Assembly: GCA_033296885.1 (NCBI GenBank)
Contig: MU863907.1
Span: 124,001 to 188,000, forward strand
Length of the DNA: 64,000 bases
Source of the DNA: Triangularia verruculosa
Taxonomy: Eukaryota; Ascomycota; Sordariomycetes; Sordariales; Podosporaceae
Reading direction: 5' to 3'
How positions within the stretch are numbered: the first letter of the stretch is position 1; every line of letters begins with the position of its first letter. Shown here piece by piece: positions 1 through 10,900 of this stretch. The position numbers and the translations under genes are program-made. A model generated the notes under the pieces. The model was not told the DNA's origin. It saw only the letters and a program-made list of their open reading frames with translations, and did no database searches.

Positions 1-249
1 CCTGCTACTCCTGCGGCGGCATGGGCCATCTCTCCCGTAAGTTCCCCGTTTCCGCTACCGTGCTGTTCGTTCTTGCAATCTAACAGGTATTCTCCAGGCG
101 ACTGCGTGAACGGCAACAAGTGCTACAACTGCGGCGTGTCCGGCCATCTTTCCCGCGAGTGCCCCAAGGAATCCACTGGCGGTGAGAAGATCTGCTACAA
201 GTGCCAGCAGTCCGGCCACGTCCAGTCCCAGTGCCCCAACAGCGCTTAA
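1..249 (+). CDS. GIS2: CCHC zinc-knuckle nucleic-acid-binding protein, Gis2/CNBP-like (3' end only)
   Basis: Only the last two exons are in the window; the gene begins to the left. Exon to base 36, intron 37-97 (GTAAGT...CAG), last exon 98-249 with stop TAA at 247. The visible protein holds the start of one CCHC knuckle (CYSCGGMGHLSR, completed across the intron by DC), then two full ones (CYNCGVSGHLSREC and CYKCQQSGHVQSQC), ending PNSA. This tandem CX2CX4HX4C layout with short spacers and a knuckle at the very C-terminus is that of yeast Gis2, S. pombe Byr3 and human CNBP, which bind single-stranded nucleic acid and affect translation. The intron splits a knuckle in phase 1 just before its last Cys. 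The family is certain; the exact orthologue is an inference because the N-terminus is missing. Confidence 0.85.
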   Translation, partial: PATPAAAWAISPVSSPFPLPCCSFLQSNRYSPGDCVNGNKCYNCGVSGHLSRECPKESTGGEKICYKCQQSGHVQSQCPNSA

Positions 250-1364
250 GTTGTGGGTGTAGCAAAGACGGAGCGGTAGCATTTTCTTCTCACCCTGTTC
301 TTTCAGCCACTTCAAGCCTTTGCATTTTGCTATTTTGCCACGATGGGGGGTAGAAGGGAACAAGCGAGCTGCTGGGAAGGAGGTAGCTCGGAGGTCGTTT
401 GAGGCAGCTGATCGGTGCGGCCGATCTAGGTGAAGTGCTCGATGTTCACACATTGGTGCTTCGACGGTGTATTGCTGGTATCTCAGAGGCAATCTGGATA
501 TCGCTCCGCTTGGCATTTCCACGACCGGGTTGCATGCAATCTAGGTCAGGACAAAATGATTCCCCAAATTTTCTTTTTTTCCTTTAATTGTTTTACTATC
601 GCAAAAAGTTACCCACTCACAACTTGTCATGACATGACGATCACATGGACTTTATCTGGGCAAACGGAAAAGTTTTGCACAAACCATACTGGCGTTTGGG
701 AGAGGCAGGGCTATCTCGATATGAGATTCCGAGTCTTGCTCAAAAAGGCGGCGGCAGCAGCAGAGAAGAAATCAACCAAGTCGCGGATCAGGGTTCTGGG
801 TTTTTTTTACGGCAAAAACGGTTTATGACTACTAGATCATTGATCGGGACTGGAAAATGGGTTCACGAGAGGTCCATAGAAATGACAACTGGTCTGGTTT
901 ACGACACATCGGTGTGCCCTGTCATGATATCTTTTGTCTTGATGTTGTGTTGAGTGCTTTGTACCTATGATATTAACTACAGCTCCATGACCGCCCTCAC
1001 AATGTTCGTTGACGATTATTATTTTACCAGACCATTGGCTTTGTCTTGATCTTTCCATATTGCGGTTCCATGAGGGGGCTAGATGGATATCCTGGCAGTC
1101 AAAGCTACAAGTCATGACAGGTAATCATTTTGCAATTCAAGCCTCTCTCTGGGGCCATTCTGTTGTATGTTGATAGATATCTACGCTCGTATGGCCAAGA
1201 TATGTCCTGTCCCTCATTATACTGCTACACAAAAAGGCAACGCCGCCCCCCTCGTTGATATAGCATGATATACCACCATATAGTTTCAGTCTTCCGATTT
1301 CCCAGTCTTGTTTTTTTTTGTTTCTCTTTGTGATTTTTTTCCCCTTCTCGTTTACATTTCTTCT
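250..1364. other. intergenic, convergent 3' flanks
   Basis: This lies between two convergent genes. I see no reading frame with recognisable protein features, no tRNA and no repeat family. The right end (about 1300-1364) is T-rich and probably belongs to the 3' untranslated region of the acyl-CoA dehydrogenase gene on the minus strand. Confidence 0.5.
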
Positions 1365-2998
1365 TTACAAAACGGCCTTGGGCATAAACTTCATGGCCTG
1401 TCGCACACCGAGATCACCAAGCACCTCCTCGGCACCACCGAGAATAGAGTCAAACTTGTAGGTCCTGTTGAAGTTCTCGATGACTCGGCCCATGCCGGTC
1501 TGGGTGAGACCGCGGCCACCCCAGATCTGGACGGCCTCGTCGGCGATCTCGTGGGCGGCGCGGGTGCAGGACATCTTGAGGAGGGCGACGGGGCCACCCA
1601 TGTGCTTGGCCTGCTGGGAATATGACATGTTGCACATTTGGTAACTGTTGCCAACGCTGTGTTAGTAAAATGGCAAAGAGAGAGGGAGAGCGAGGTAGCG
1701 ACGGGGAAAACCTACGTGATGGTCTCAAGCCAAGACTGGTGAGACTCGCAGAGGGCAATCATCTTGGCGAGCTTCTGGCGGATGACGGGCTGGTCGATGA
1801 GTCTCTTCTTGAAGACGATTCTCTGGTGGGCCCACTTGAGGCACTCCTCAGTCACCAACCGCATATAGCGGATGGTGGCGCAGGCCATGGTCCACCGCTC
1901 GTGATTGAAGTTGGAGAGGATGACATAGATGCCCTTGTTCTCCTCGCCCAACAGGTTCTCAACGGGGACCTTGACGTTGTCAAAGGTGATGTAGGCGGTA
2001 CCGGCAGCGGGAGAGTACGAGGTCTTGATGGCCTTGGTCTCGACGCCCTCGCCACGAGGGATGAGCAACACGGAGAGACCCTTGCCGGTGTTGACGCCGG
2101 TAACAAAGTAGTCGGAGAACACACCGTTTGTAATCCACTTCTTGGTACCATTGACGATGTAGTGCTTGCCATCGGGGGTCTTCTTGGCAGTGGTGCGGAG
2201 GCCCGCGACATCAGAACCGGCGAAGGCTTCGGTGATGGCGAGGCAGATCTTCTTCTTGCCGGAGAAGCACTCCTCCTCGACCTTGGCCTTGAGTGCGGGG
2301 TTCTTGTGACCGTAGTTGAGAACACAGGTGAGGCCAATGACCATACCAGCCATGTTGCCGTCTTGGAAACCACGGCAGGCGGCGCGGACGGCTTCCTGGG
2401 CACAAATCATGTCGTGGAAATAATCGAACTCCTTGCCATCAACGGCACCATCAAGAAGGTTGACGCCGTGAAGATGCTTGCCGGGGCCCATTCTCATGTG
2501 GAGCACGCCGGTTTTGGACATGCGGTCGATGAGCTCCTGGGAGACGATCTCACCGGAGCGTTCCTTCTCAAGAGCCTCGGGAGTGATGTACTTGTCGGTG
2601 AAGATACGCATGGCCTTCCGGAGCCTGTGGTGAGAGTCCTTGAAGTAGGGAGACTTGAACTGGGGTGTGAGCCAAAGAGGCTCAGCATATGGGACGGTGG
2701 AAAGGTCGCCGGCCTGGGGGGTGATGATAGACTGCTTCTCGCCCTCGATGGTGCCGATGGCCAGGTCGGAGTACTTTTGGAGGACTTCGTGTCTGTGAAG
2801 GTTGTAGAATGCGGCTGTGGCATCAGTGCCAGCAACCTGGCGGAGGACAGCCTCACCACCGGGGTGGGCGTCTAGGAACTCGGAAACATCGTAGACGACA
2901 GTGTCGATGACAAACCAGACGCTGTCTTCGGTGTTGTGCTTCGCGACCTCGGCGCGGGTGAAGGTCTTGGAGGGAACCTCGAGGACGGAGGAGGACAT
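1365..2998 (-). CDS. cytochrome b5 - acyl-CoA dehydrogenase fusion protein
   Basis: Two exons: 2998-1716 and 1644-1365, with intron 1645-1715 (GTAGGT...CAG). The product is 520 aa. Residues 1-85 form a cytochrome b5-like heme domain with the HPGG motif at 45-48 and a candidate second heme ligand His at 68 or 70. The rest is an acyl-CoA dehydrogenase: a FAD/substrate N-terminal region, the GGAEEV-type C-terminal block near the end, and the IWGGRGLTQTG segment equivalent to the family's flavin-binding loop. By family it should oxidise an acyl-CoA to the 2-enoyl-CoA, with the attached heme domain possibly relaying electrons. Substrate and compartment are unknown. The C-terminus (PKAVL) is not a canonical peroxisomal signal and no obvious mitochondrial presequence precedes the heme domain. 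The start is the first ATG, directly ahead of the b5 domain. Confidence 0.92.
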
Positions 2999-4925
2999 GT
3001 TGGCGATTATTGCTCGTTGGGTTTCGAGATATCAAAGTAAAGGGGTATCACAAGAGCTAGATGGTGGAACGAGAAGTGGTGTCGCTGTCGCAAAGATCAA
3101 GACACGGAAGAAACCCAAACAAAGAAAACGATCTCGACGTGGAAGAAGGGTTCACACAAGAGGGGACAAAAGCAATGCGACTGAAGTAGGATGCCATATG
3201 GTTTTTATTCAGATCTCGGGCCCGGCAAACCTCCAGGGCATCATCACCTGGACCAGGGGGCATTCCTACCAGTTGACCGCGGGTCACTGGACTTGATTCG
3301 GCTCGTCGCCCAAGCTGCTGGACGACCTCGGCTTTTGGAGGCTGGTTTGGACCGGGGCCCTGGAATGTGGGGAACGCCCCCAATCAACATTGCCATGCCC
3401 GTGATTGGCTGCGTCTTCAAGCCCTCGCCAAGACGATTCCAGGTCATCTCCAGCTTGCGCTGCACGGAGCATGTGATGCTGCGTCGATGCTGCGGCACTC
3501 GGCCTGCGGATTGGGACTTCCGAGACGGCGCCATGACTCGGTTTCGTCAAAGACCATTGTCAGCTCGGAATCGGTGAAGATTCTCTACTATCTCCAGGCG
3601 CATTTCTGCCGAATGTGAACCTTGTCATGCTTTGGTGTCTTCTTCCCCGCGGGGAACCTAGCAGGGGGTTTCAGCCGTCGGCAAGTGTCGTCATTGTCGA
3701 TGAAAGCGTGGGGTTGGGACAGGGATCGATCACACATCAGCCTGTTTGGTGTCACTGATGATTTCGTGAGCTGTTGAAGAGCCTCACCTTTTGGCGCCGG
3801 ATCTCGTCGGCCTCCCCCAGATGTCAATGTTTCAACCTGCGGGCGGTCTTTTCCTGAACTCGTCTCCGTCGTTGCATTTGTTCCACGTAACCCCGCATGG
3901 ACCTTGCCTTGAGCCCCACCCTCGAACAGCTCGTTGTGGATGCCTCGGGCGATACCTATTGAATCCTCTCCAACAGTTCTGGATCAAGATAACATTGCCC
4001 TCTCGCTATGCGACCTCGCTTCTACTTCTTCTTTTTCTCAGCTTTTCAACTTTGCGAATGTTGATCTCCCGACGCGAGGGTACTGTACCTCGACAAGTGG
4101 TGATCTGGGAGGTATCCGATGATTCTGACACATGGTGGTCATTGTTTGGTCAGCCTCCCAAGTCTTTCAACCTTCTTCGTATTGTAAGTACTTCTGTGGT
4201 TTATTTAGTGGCACACGCGGCTGAGCGGGACCCGGTGGTTAAGCTCTGAGACTGCATCATCTGCCTGCATGCTCCATTGTTGGCAAACCATTGGCTCCTC
4301 CAGGCTTCCAAGAGGCAGCTCCGAATACTGTGGTCTGGACTCCCCGCCGGGCCTCAACTCCTATATCTCCCCTTGTCACCGACACCACGCTTGGGTGGGA
4401 CAGCAGCTCACCGGTGGGCTTCTTCTTTTGGCTTTCCGAAAGAAATAGCACTTTTCATAGTGCCTGCCCACCATGTATGGAGTATCACTGAGCCCCTCCT
4501 GCCCCCTGGCGTCTCACGGCATAGTTCGAGACCCTTATCGGCCCCTTGAGGAGGAGCCCGCACCGCCATTGAACCCCTTTTTCACGCGGCAAGGCAGCAC
4601 CCTACCTGGCCGACTATGCCACTCTCGCCAATCGCGTCTCCCGCTTCTATCTATCTGGTTGGGTAGCTTCTGAGGCCCGGCAAGGCGGGTGCCACTCTTT
4701 GTTGGGCCAGAAGGCAGATATCGTAGCCTCGCCCCGCTCATGTGCCTCCATCGTGATGTTCACTCGCCTTTATAACAAGTTTCCCGTCACTCTCTAGATC
4801 CTTGGGGATTTTTATCACAATATTTATTGCTACCTTGTGTTTTGGGCCAGTACTACTGCATCTTCTTACTTTTCCTCAGCTCCCGCAGTGTTATCACAGC
4901 CCAAGTCTCCGCATTGCATCTGAAA
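2999..4925. other. intergenic, divergent promoter region
   Basis: This is a 1.9-kb gap between divergently transcribed acyl-CoA dehydrogenase and amine oxidase genes. It should carry both promoters. The short open frames inside have no recognisable domains and no plausible splice partners, so I call no gene here. Confidence 0.45.
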
Positions 4926-6746
4926 ATGGATGCTTACTCGATGTCAATTAGTAGCGCTTCCCGTAAAGTTACCTCGAAGCTATACCAGGATTTGAAGACA
5001 GCCAGGCTTCACACTTTTGACAGATCGCCCAGGAAACTCAGCATCATGGATAGAGTCTTACAGGTATCGAATATTCAACTTTGTAAAGGTTGGTGCCAAG
5101 CACCGCTGACCCACGGGTAGCTCGAATCTTCAGATTTGGATAGAAAATCGCATATTGGGATTGTGGGCGCTGGGTTTGCTGGTTTGCGATGCGCAGATAT
5201 ACTAATCCGATATGGGTTCCGAGTAACGATACTCGAAGCAAGGAACCGTCTCGGCGGCAGAATACATCAACAGAGGCTTCCCAACGGCTGCTTGATAGAC
5301 ATGGGGGCCAATTGGATACACGGAACTGACGATAATCCCATTCTGGACCTAGCGAAGGAGACCAAGACACACACCGGCGTCTTTGACAGCGAATCGCACG
5401 TATTCGACGAAGATGGCAAGCTTCTATCTGCACACGAGGGAGAGAAATATTCAACCATCATGTGGAATATCATCGGAGAGGCGTTTGAGTACTCCGAGAA
5501 GCATGGGGCACAGATAGACCCAAACAAGACGCTGCTCGAATTCTTCGAGGAGCAGATACCGAAGCTGATACCCGAAACCCAAGAGGACTATGAACGGCAA
5601 AGACACTTCGTTCTACAGATGGCCGACCTGTGGGGGGCATTTGTGGGCAGCCCGGTTGAGACACAGAGTCTCAAGTTCTTCTGGCTAGAGGAGTGCATTG
5701 ACGGTGGTAAGAATGGAATCACCGGATTGATGAGTTGCATTCGTATTTCATTAACACGACGCAGAGAATCTGTTCTGTGCGGGAACCTACCACAAGATCT
5801 TAGAAAGGGTAGCAAAGCCAGCCGTTGATGGCGCCGATATTCGATTCGGAACCCAGGTGTCAGAAATCCATGGGAAATCAACATCGTTCAGCGAAACTGT
5901 CAGAGTGCAAACGACTGATGGACAGGTTCTGGAGTTTGACGAGCTGGTTCTCACAACGCCGCTTGGCTGGCTCAAACGGAATCCCCAGGCCTTCTTCCCT
6001 CCCCTTCCCGATCGGTTATCGAAGGCGATACAGAACATTGGATATGGGTGTCTAGAAAAGGTCAGCATCACCCCCAGTACAACACCTTGCGTGCATATCC
6101 ATGGCTAATAATACACAATATGTCATAGGTCTATATCTCCTTTCCGTCTCCCTTCTGGCTCTCCCCGGACGCAGATGGACGGAAAGTTCAGGGGTTCTGT
6201 CAATGGCTCTCCCCAAACTATTCCCAAGATACCAATCCCGCCCGGTGGACAAACGAAATCGTCGAGCTCGCCTCCTTGGGTCCCTCGTCCCACCCAACAC
6301 TGTTATTCTATATTTACGGCGCTGAGTCACGGCATATCACTTCCACCCTGCGCTCTTTGCCCTCGCAAAAGGAGAAGCTTGACTTCCTGTTCGCCTTCTT
6401 CAGACCATACTACTCCCGTTTACCGTCTTACGATGAGCAGAGTCCTGACTGCCATCCCACAACTGCGGTTGCCACTGACTGGCTAGGCGATGATCTAGCG
6501 GGAAATGGTAGCTATGCAAATTTTCAGAAGGGGTTGACCGAGGGTGACAAGGACATCGAGATCATGAGGCAGGGAGTGCCACGGGAGGGGATCTGGCTGG
6601 CCGGGGAGCACACCGCACCGTTTGTGGCATTGGGGACGGCGACAGGGGCTTATTGGAGCGGGGAGGGGGTCGCAAAGAGGGTGGCGGGGAGCTATGGCAA
6701 GAGGATGGCGGAGAAGGCCGGGAAGGGGGATGCTATCACCAACTGA
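4926..6746 (+). CDS. FAD-dependent polyamine oxidase / flavin amine oxidase
   Basis: Four exons: 4926-5063, 5121-5706, 5765-6060, 6129-6746; introns of 57, 58 and 68 nt, all GT-AG. The product is 545 aa. The dinucleotide-binding GAGFAG motif is at residues 62-67, followed by the ILEARNRLGGR box, GANWIHG, and a C-terminal FAD block (WLAGEHTAPFVALGTATGAY). These are the signatures of the polyamine oxidase/LSD1-like amine oxidase family, which oxidises spermine, spermidine or their acetyl forms to release H2O2. The C-terminus ITN is not a PTS1, so a peroxisomal location is not indicated. The first exon (46 residues, no family similarity) is the least certain part; translation could instead start at the ATG at 5046, giving a protein that begins MDRVLQ. 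The exon-1 join through intron 5064-5120 is inferred from frame and splice sites. Confidence 0.85.
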
Positions 6747-7935
6747 TAATGAATTTGCTGGGGGTTAGGGTTTAGCTCAGTTGTTGATGGCGTCAAAACG
6801 GTGGCGGGCGAGAGCGGCGTCTAGGCTAGCGGTTAGTTGCATTCCTGAGCGTTCACAGCAGTATTGACAGCTCGATTCTGACTGCATAGCCGTTGCTATA
6901 TTGTCTGGATAAAGACCTTGCTCCCGTGTCCTGTGGGCCAAGTAATTACCTATTGCAGCTCGCAACGGCAAGTCACAGCGTTCCAGTTTTGTTTGCTGTC
7001 TGGAGCCGGGCTCCCGTCCCTGCTGCTGTTGCCTGTGCCCAGGAGTGAGGTGAGGCGGACAAAGTCAAATGACTGCTTTGGTGCAGACGGTTGCATCTCG
7101 AGGAGTCAGCCTGTTGCAAAGCACCCTAACTGTAGTGTAGCACCCGCCACCTCGTTTGGTACTTCCTGGCCTCTCTGGACCGTTCAACCTACCGGTCTTC
7201 TAAGATGCAGCACCCAGCTACCCAGCCTCTCTCTAGAGCTGCTTTGGGAAGGCCGAAGTGTCATCGGTCTGAGGTGCCGGTGTCATGGCGGGGCGCTCCA
7301 AGCGAACCCCTAACGTTGGGAAAGTGGGGCGCCTAAGCTCACTCTCTCAGCGGAGGTGTCCTGCTGGATCCCTGCCCTGCTCTCCACGCCCAGCACGCTA
7401 CCGATAAGGCCGATCAACTGATTGGCGTGCTGTTACACCCGGAGCCTGTCACGGGTCGTCTCTTGCTCACCACGTCAACCCACGGCACGGCTGTGTTTCT
7501 TGTTCCCAGTTGCACCTCTCAGGGCTGCTCTCCCTCTCTCTCTCTCGCTGTAAACTTCAGGTTCCTCTTTGGGTTTGTTGCTTTCAGACAAAGTCGTCCA
7601 GAGTTTAATTCTGGTTCACCTATGAAATCTTGTTTTGCCAAAGCCTAACTTGGATCATTTCTTTACCTTTTCTTACACCATCGCTGTCACTGATGATGCT
7701 CGCCCCAATATGACCTTGCCCCGCACATCCGCCTCGTCCGTCCCTAGTGCCCAGACAGCTGGACGATTGCATACCGAGTTGCCAGTCGGCTCAGCAACCC
7801 ACCATCCGATTCGATAATCGAATCCCAAGATAATCAAATCCGACGTCTTTGCCAGACGGCGACGGCGACTCGTTCGCAGCTTGTCTTTAAACTGCCCGCG
7901 CCGACGAACGGCACCGCCGATAAGCGATAACGATC
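6747..7935. other. intergenic, 3' flank of amine oxidase and promoter of ATG2
   Basis: No gene is supported here. A GGGTTAGGGTTTA telomere-like motif lies at 6762-6774, just after the amine oxidase stop. The stretch from about 7500 to 7935 is pyrimidine-rich and reads as the ATG2 promoter and 5' leader. Confidence 0.45.
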
Positions 7936-10900
7936 ATGGCGTCCTACTTTCAGTCGTTTCGCCAGTCGCTGATGCCGAAGCAGCTACTTCGGTTCGCGCT
8001 GGCACGTCTGGATCTGCTGGACGAGAAGGCGCTTGATTTAGAAAACCTTGATTTTGCTCTGGGAAGAAACACTATCCTTGAATTCCGAGATGTCGGACTT
8101 GTACTCCAGGTAGGGACCTATCGCCTAGTGTTAATGACTTTCGTGATGGCTTCACAACCTTTTATTGCTACGGTTTATCTAACATGTGGTGATTGAACAG
8201 AAACTGGAGAAGCTCCTGGGGCTTCCTCCAACGTTCTCGATCCAGAAGGCCAAGATCTTCGTGCTGCGAGTCACGATTCCCATGGACTTTTACACGAGCC
8301 CGATCATAGCCGAGGTGGATGGTGTCGACGTGCAGCTGAAGATCTTATCACAACAGGAGGTGGACCAGCAACGGTCAAAGAAGAGAAGGAGGGGGCGAGC
8401 TTCTGACGATGTCGTCCCAACAGCTGCGGACCTTGCGCAGTCATTCCTGGAGACACAACCCGTGTCTGAAAAGAAAGAGCTGGAACAGGCACTTGTTGCG
8501 GAATCGCAGGACCTTGGAGCGTCAGTAACCATGAGCGAACCCGAGAGCGATGACGAGTCGTCGTTTGGCACTGGCCAAGCTCTATCGCTGCCGGCTTTCT
8601 TGACCGACTTTCTCCAGGGCATCGTCGATAGAATGCAAATCCGGATACAAGGAGTCTCATTTCAGGTTGACACGGAAGTACCAGTGGACGTGAGCTCGCA
8701 GACGCCTGAGCTGGTTACCTTTCAACTCTCGCTGGATAAGGTTGATGTGGAAGGTGTCACGACACCAGGGCCCAATGCTGAGGATGGCCCAGAGATTGTT
8801 CACAAGGAGGGCAAACGGCATGTTCTCCTGGACAATATCCGTGCATCCTTGATCACCGAGGCAAACGTGTTCTCGTCATTAGCACCTTCTCCGTCGATGC
8901 TATCCTCACAAGGGTCTTCCCAATCACCGGTAGCAACCGAGACCCCGGCGTTCCCAAGCCCAGAAGCCATGATGACAGAGAGCATCAGCTCTGCCTCTGT
9001 TACCTCCAACGATTTTGCGCAACTCCAGGCCCAAATGCAGGATAGCGAGGCAGCTTTGAATATTCCCTATGATTTTGAGCAACCCGATACTTTGAATGAA
9101 TATGGTGAGCCAAACTCGCCGGCCTCTACTCCACGAGCCTCTCTTTATCAAGACATGGCAGCCCTAGACATCCGGGAGCATGCGAAATCCACACTCGTTG
9201 AACCCGGAGCTTCGAGTTGGTCTGCTCCGGAGAGAGAAGCACAGTCAGAGCCTTTTCTCCGACCTCCAGAAGGATTTCAACATGCTGCCCCAGCTTCTCC
9301 TGCTGGATCCGTGCACTCAGAGGCCGCGAGCAGCGAGTCCAGCGGGGGAGCTGAGGACCTGACACAGTCTCACCTCTACAGCCATGAAGATGCCGAGAGC
9401 ATGTATATGAGCGCGTTCTCACAAAAAGCCTCGGTGAAGCTACGCGGTGCGATGCCTGGATCTTGGGACGAACAAGAATCGTTGTCGTCGGGCGGTAAAT
9501 CCGACGCCGCTGGTCCGTCATCTGCACATCGCCAGTATTCACCTCCGCCAGAACCTCAAGGTGGACTTTTCTACAGTGAAAGTGGGCAACCACCAGATTA
9601 TCCCTCCCAGCCCCCCGAGAAAACGTCGCCAACACCTTACCAACCGCCCGTTGCTGAGTTCTCGCATGATGATACGCCAATACAGGAACCTCACCAGGAT
9701 GACGTCCCAACACCTCGTGGGCCAACTCGGCTAGTGAAAGAAATCGTGTCGCTACGCTCAATCTCTGTCTACCTCCCATCTAACCACAAACATATTCACG
9801 TTATAACTCCGGATCTTGGCAGCACCACCCCGGATCTCCCAGGAGCATTTTCTGTTCACTCCCCTGAGCCGTCAAGCCCGGGGTCACCCGCAGCCGAGGC
9901 TCCAGTTGAGCACCCACCTCATGACCCTTCTATTGAAATTGTTTTGAAACCACTCGAGGTACGATTTGATGCCTCGATCGGATTCCTTTTGGCCATGGTC
10001 ATGGGCCGCCTTCTGGAAGCAGTGCAAGCTACGGAGACGGTTGAGTCAACCCCCTCCAAAACAGACTCAAGGCCTTCGTTAGACATCAAACTGCTTGTTG
10101 AAGGCTTGTCACTCCAGTTTCTAGAGAAGCTTTCAGGTGTGGCCGACACACCGCAGAGACATTTCGAGAAGCGGTCGCCGGACTTTGCGTCGGATGTCCT
10201 CTTACAGGCAAACATGACAGAACTCAAAGCTTCTCTATCGAGCTCCGGTGCCGACATGGAAACCGACCTGACCATCAATAAGCTCACATTCGGGTATGTT
10301 AATGACCAGGTTATCTCATTTGACAGGTCAATTCAAATGTATGAATCTATGGCTGCCAGCACCTTTTTGGCTGCAGGCCAGGATGTCTCGGTCAAATTCA
10401 TGAAGAGCGCTGGAAAGTCAAGTCTCAAGATCAACACACTTCCTTTGCATGTCAAACTGGATCTTTCAAGGTTAGATGAAACCTTGACGTGGTTTGGTGG
10501 CCTGAGCAGCTTCCTCAACATGGGTTCCTCGATCTCGTCAAATCCTGCAAAGAACGCAGCCGCGGTGCCCCAGAAGCCCAAAGGTGTCCGATTTGAAGCG
10601 CCCACGCCAGATGATCGACCTGCGGCTTCAGGTGACAAAGCAGAGATGCGCATCAATGGGCTACGAGTGGATGTTATTGGGAGAGACTGCAGCGTAGCTC
10701 TCGACACCAGCGCTCTCAAACTCATCAACAGGGGAGAGGGACTTGGCATACACTTCAGCAAGATACAACTGGCAGGGCCATACCTTCGAAACTCTCAGGC
10801 CGGAGCGCCCATCATCGCTAAAATCGTAGACACTAGAATCGAATTTCTCATGGCGCCGCGGGAACAAGACCTTGAAAGGCTTGTTGAGCTCATAACCCCG

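Noticed and set aside
1622..2875. Long plus-strand frame of about 417 codons
   Set aside because: It lies exactly antisense to the acyl-CoA dehydrogenase exon and has the composition expected of a codon-bias shadow (Gly/Leu/Val-rich, no domain).
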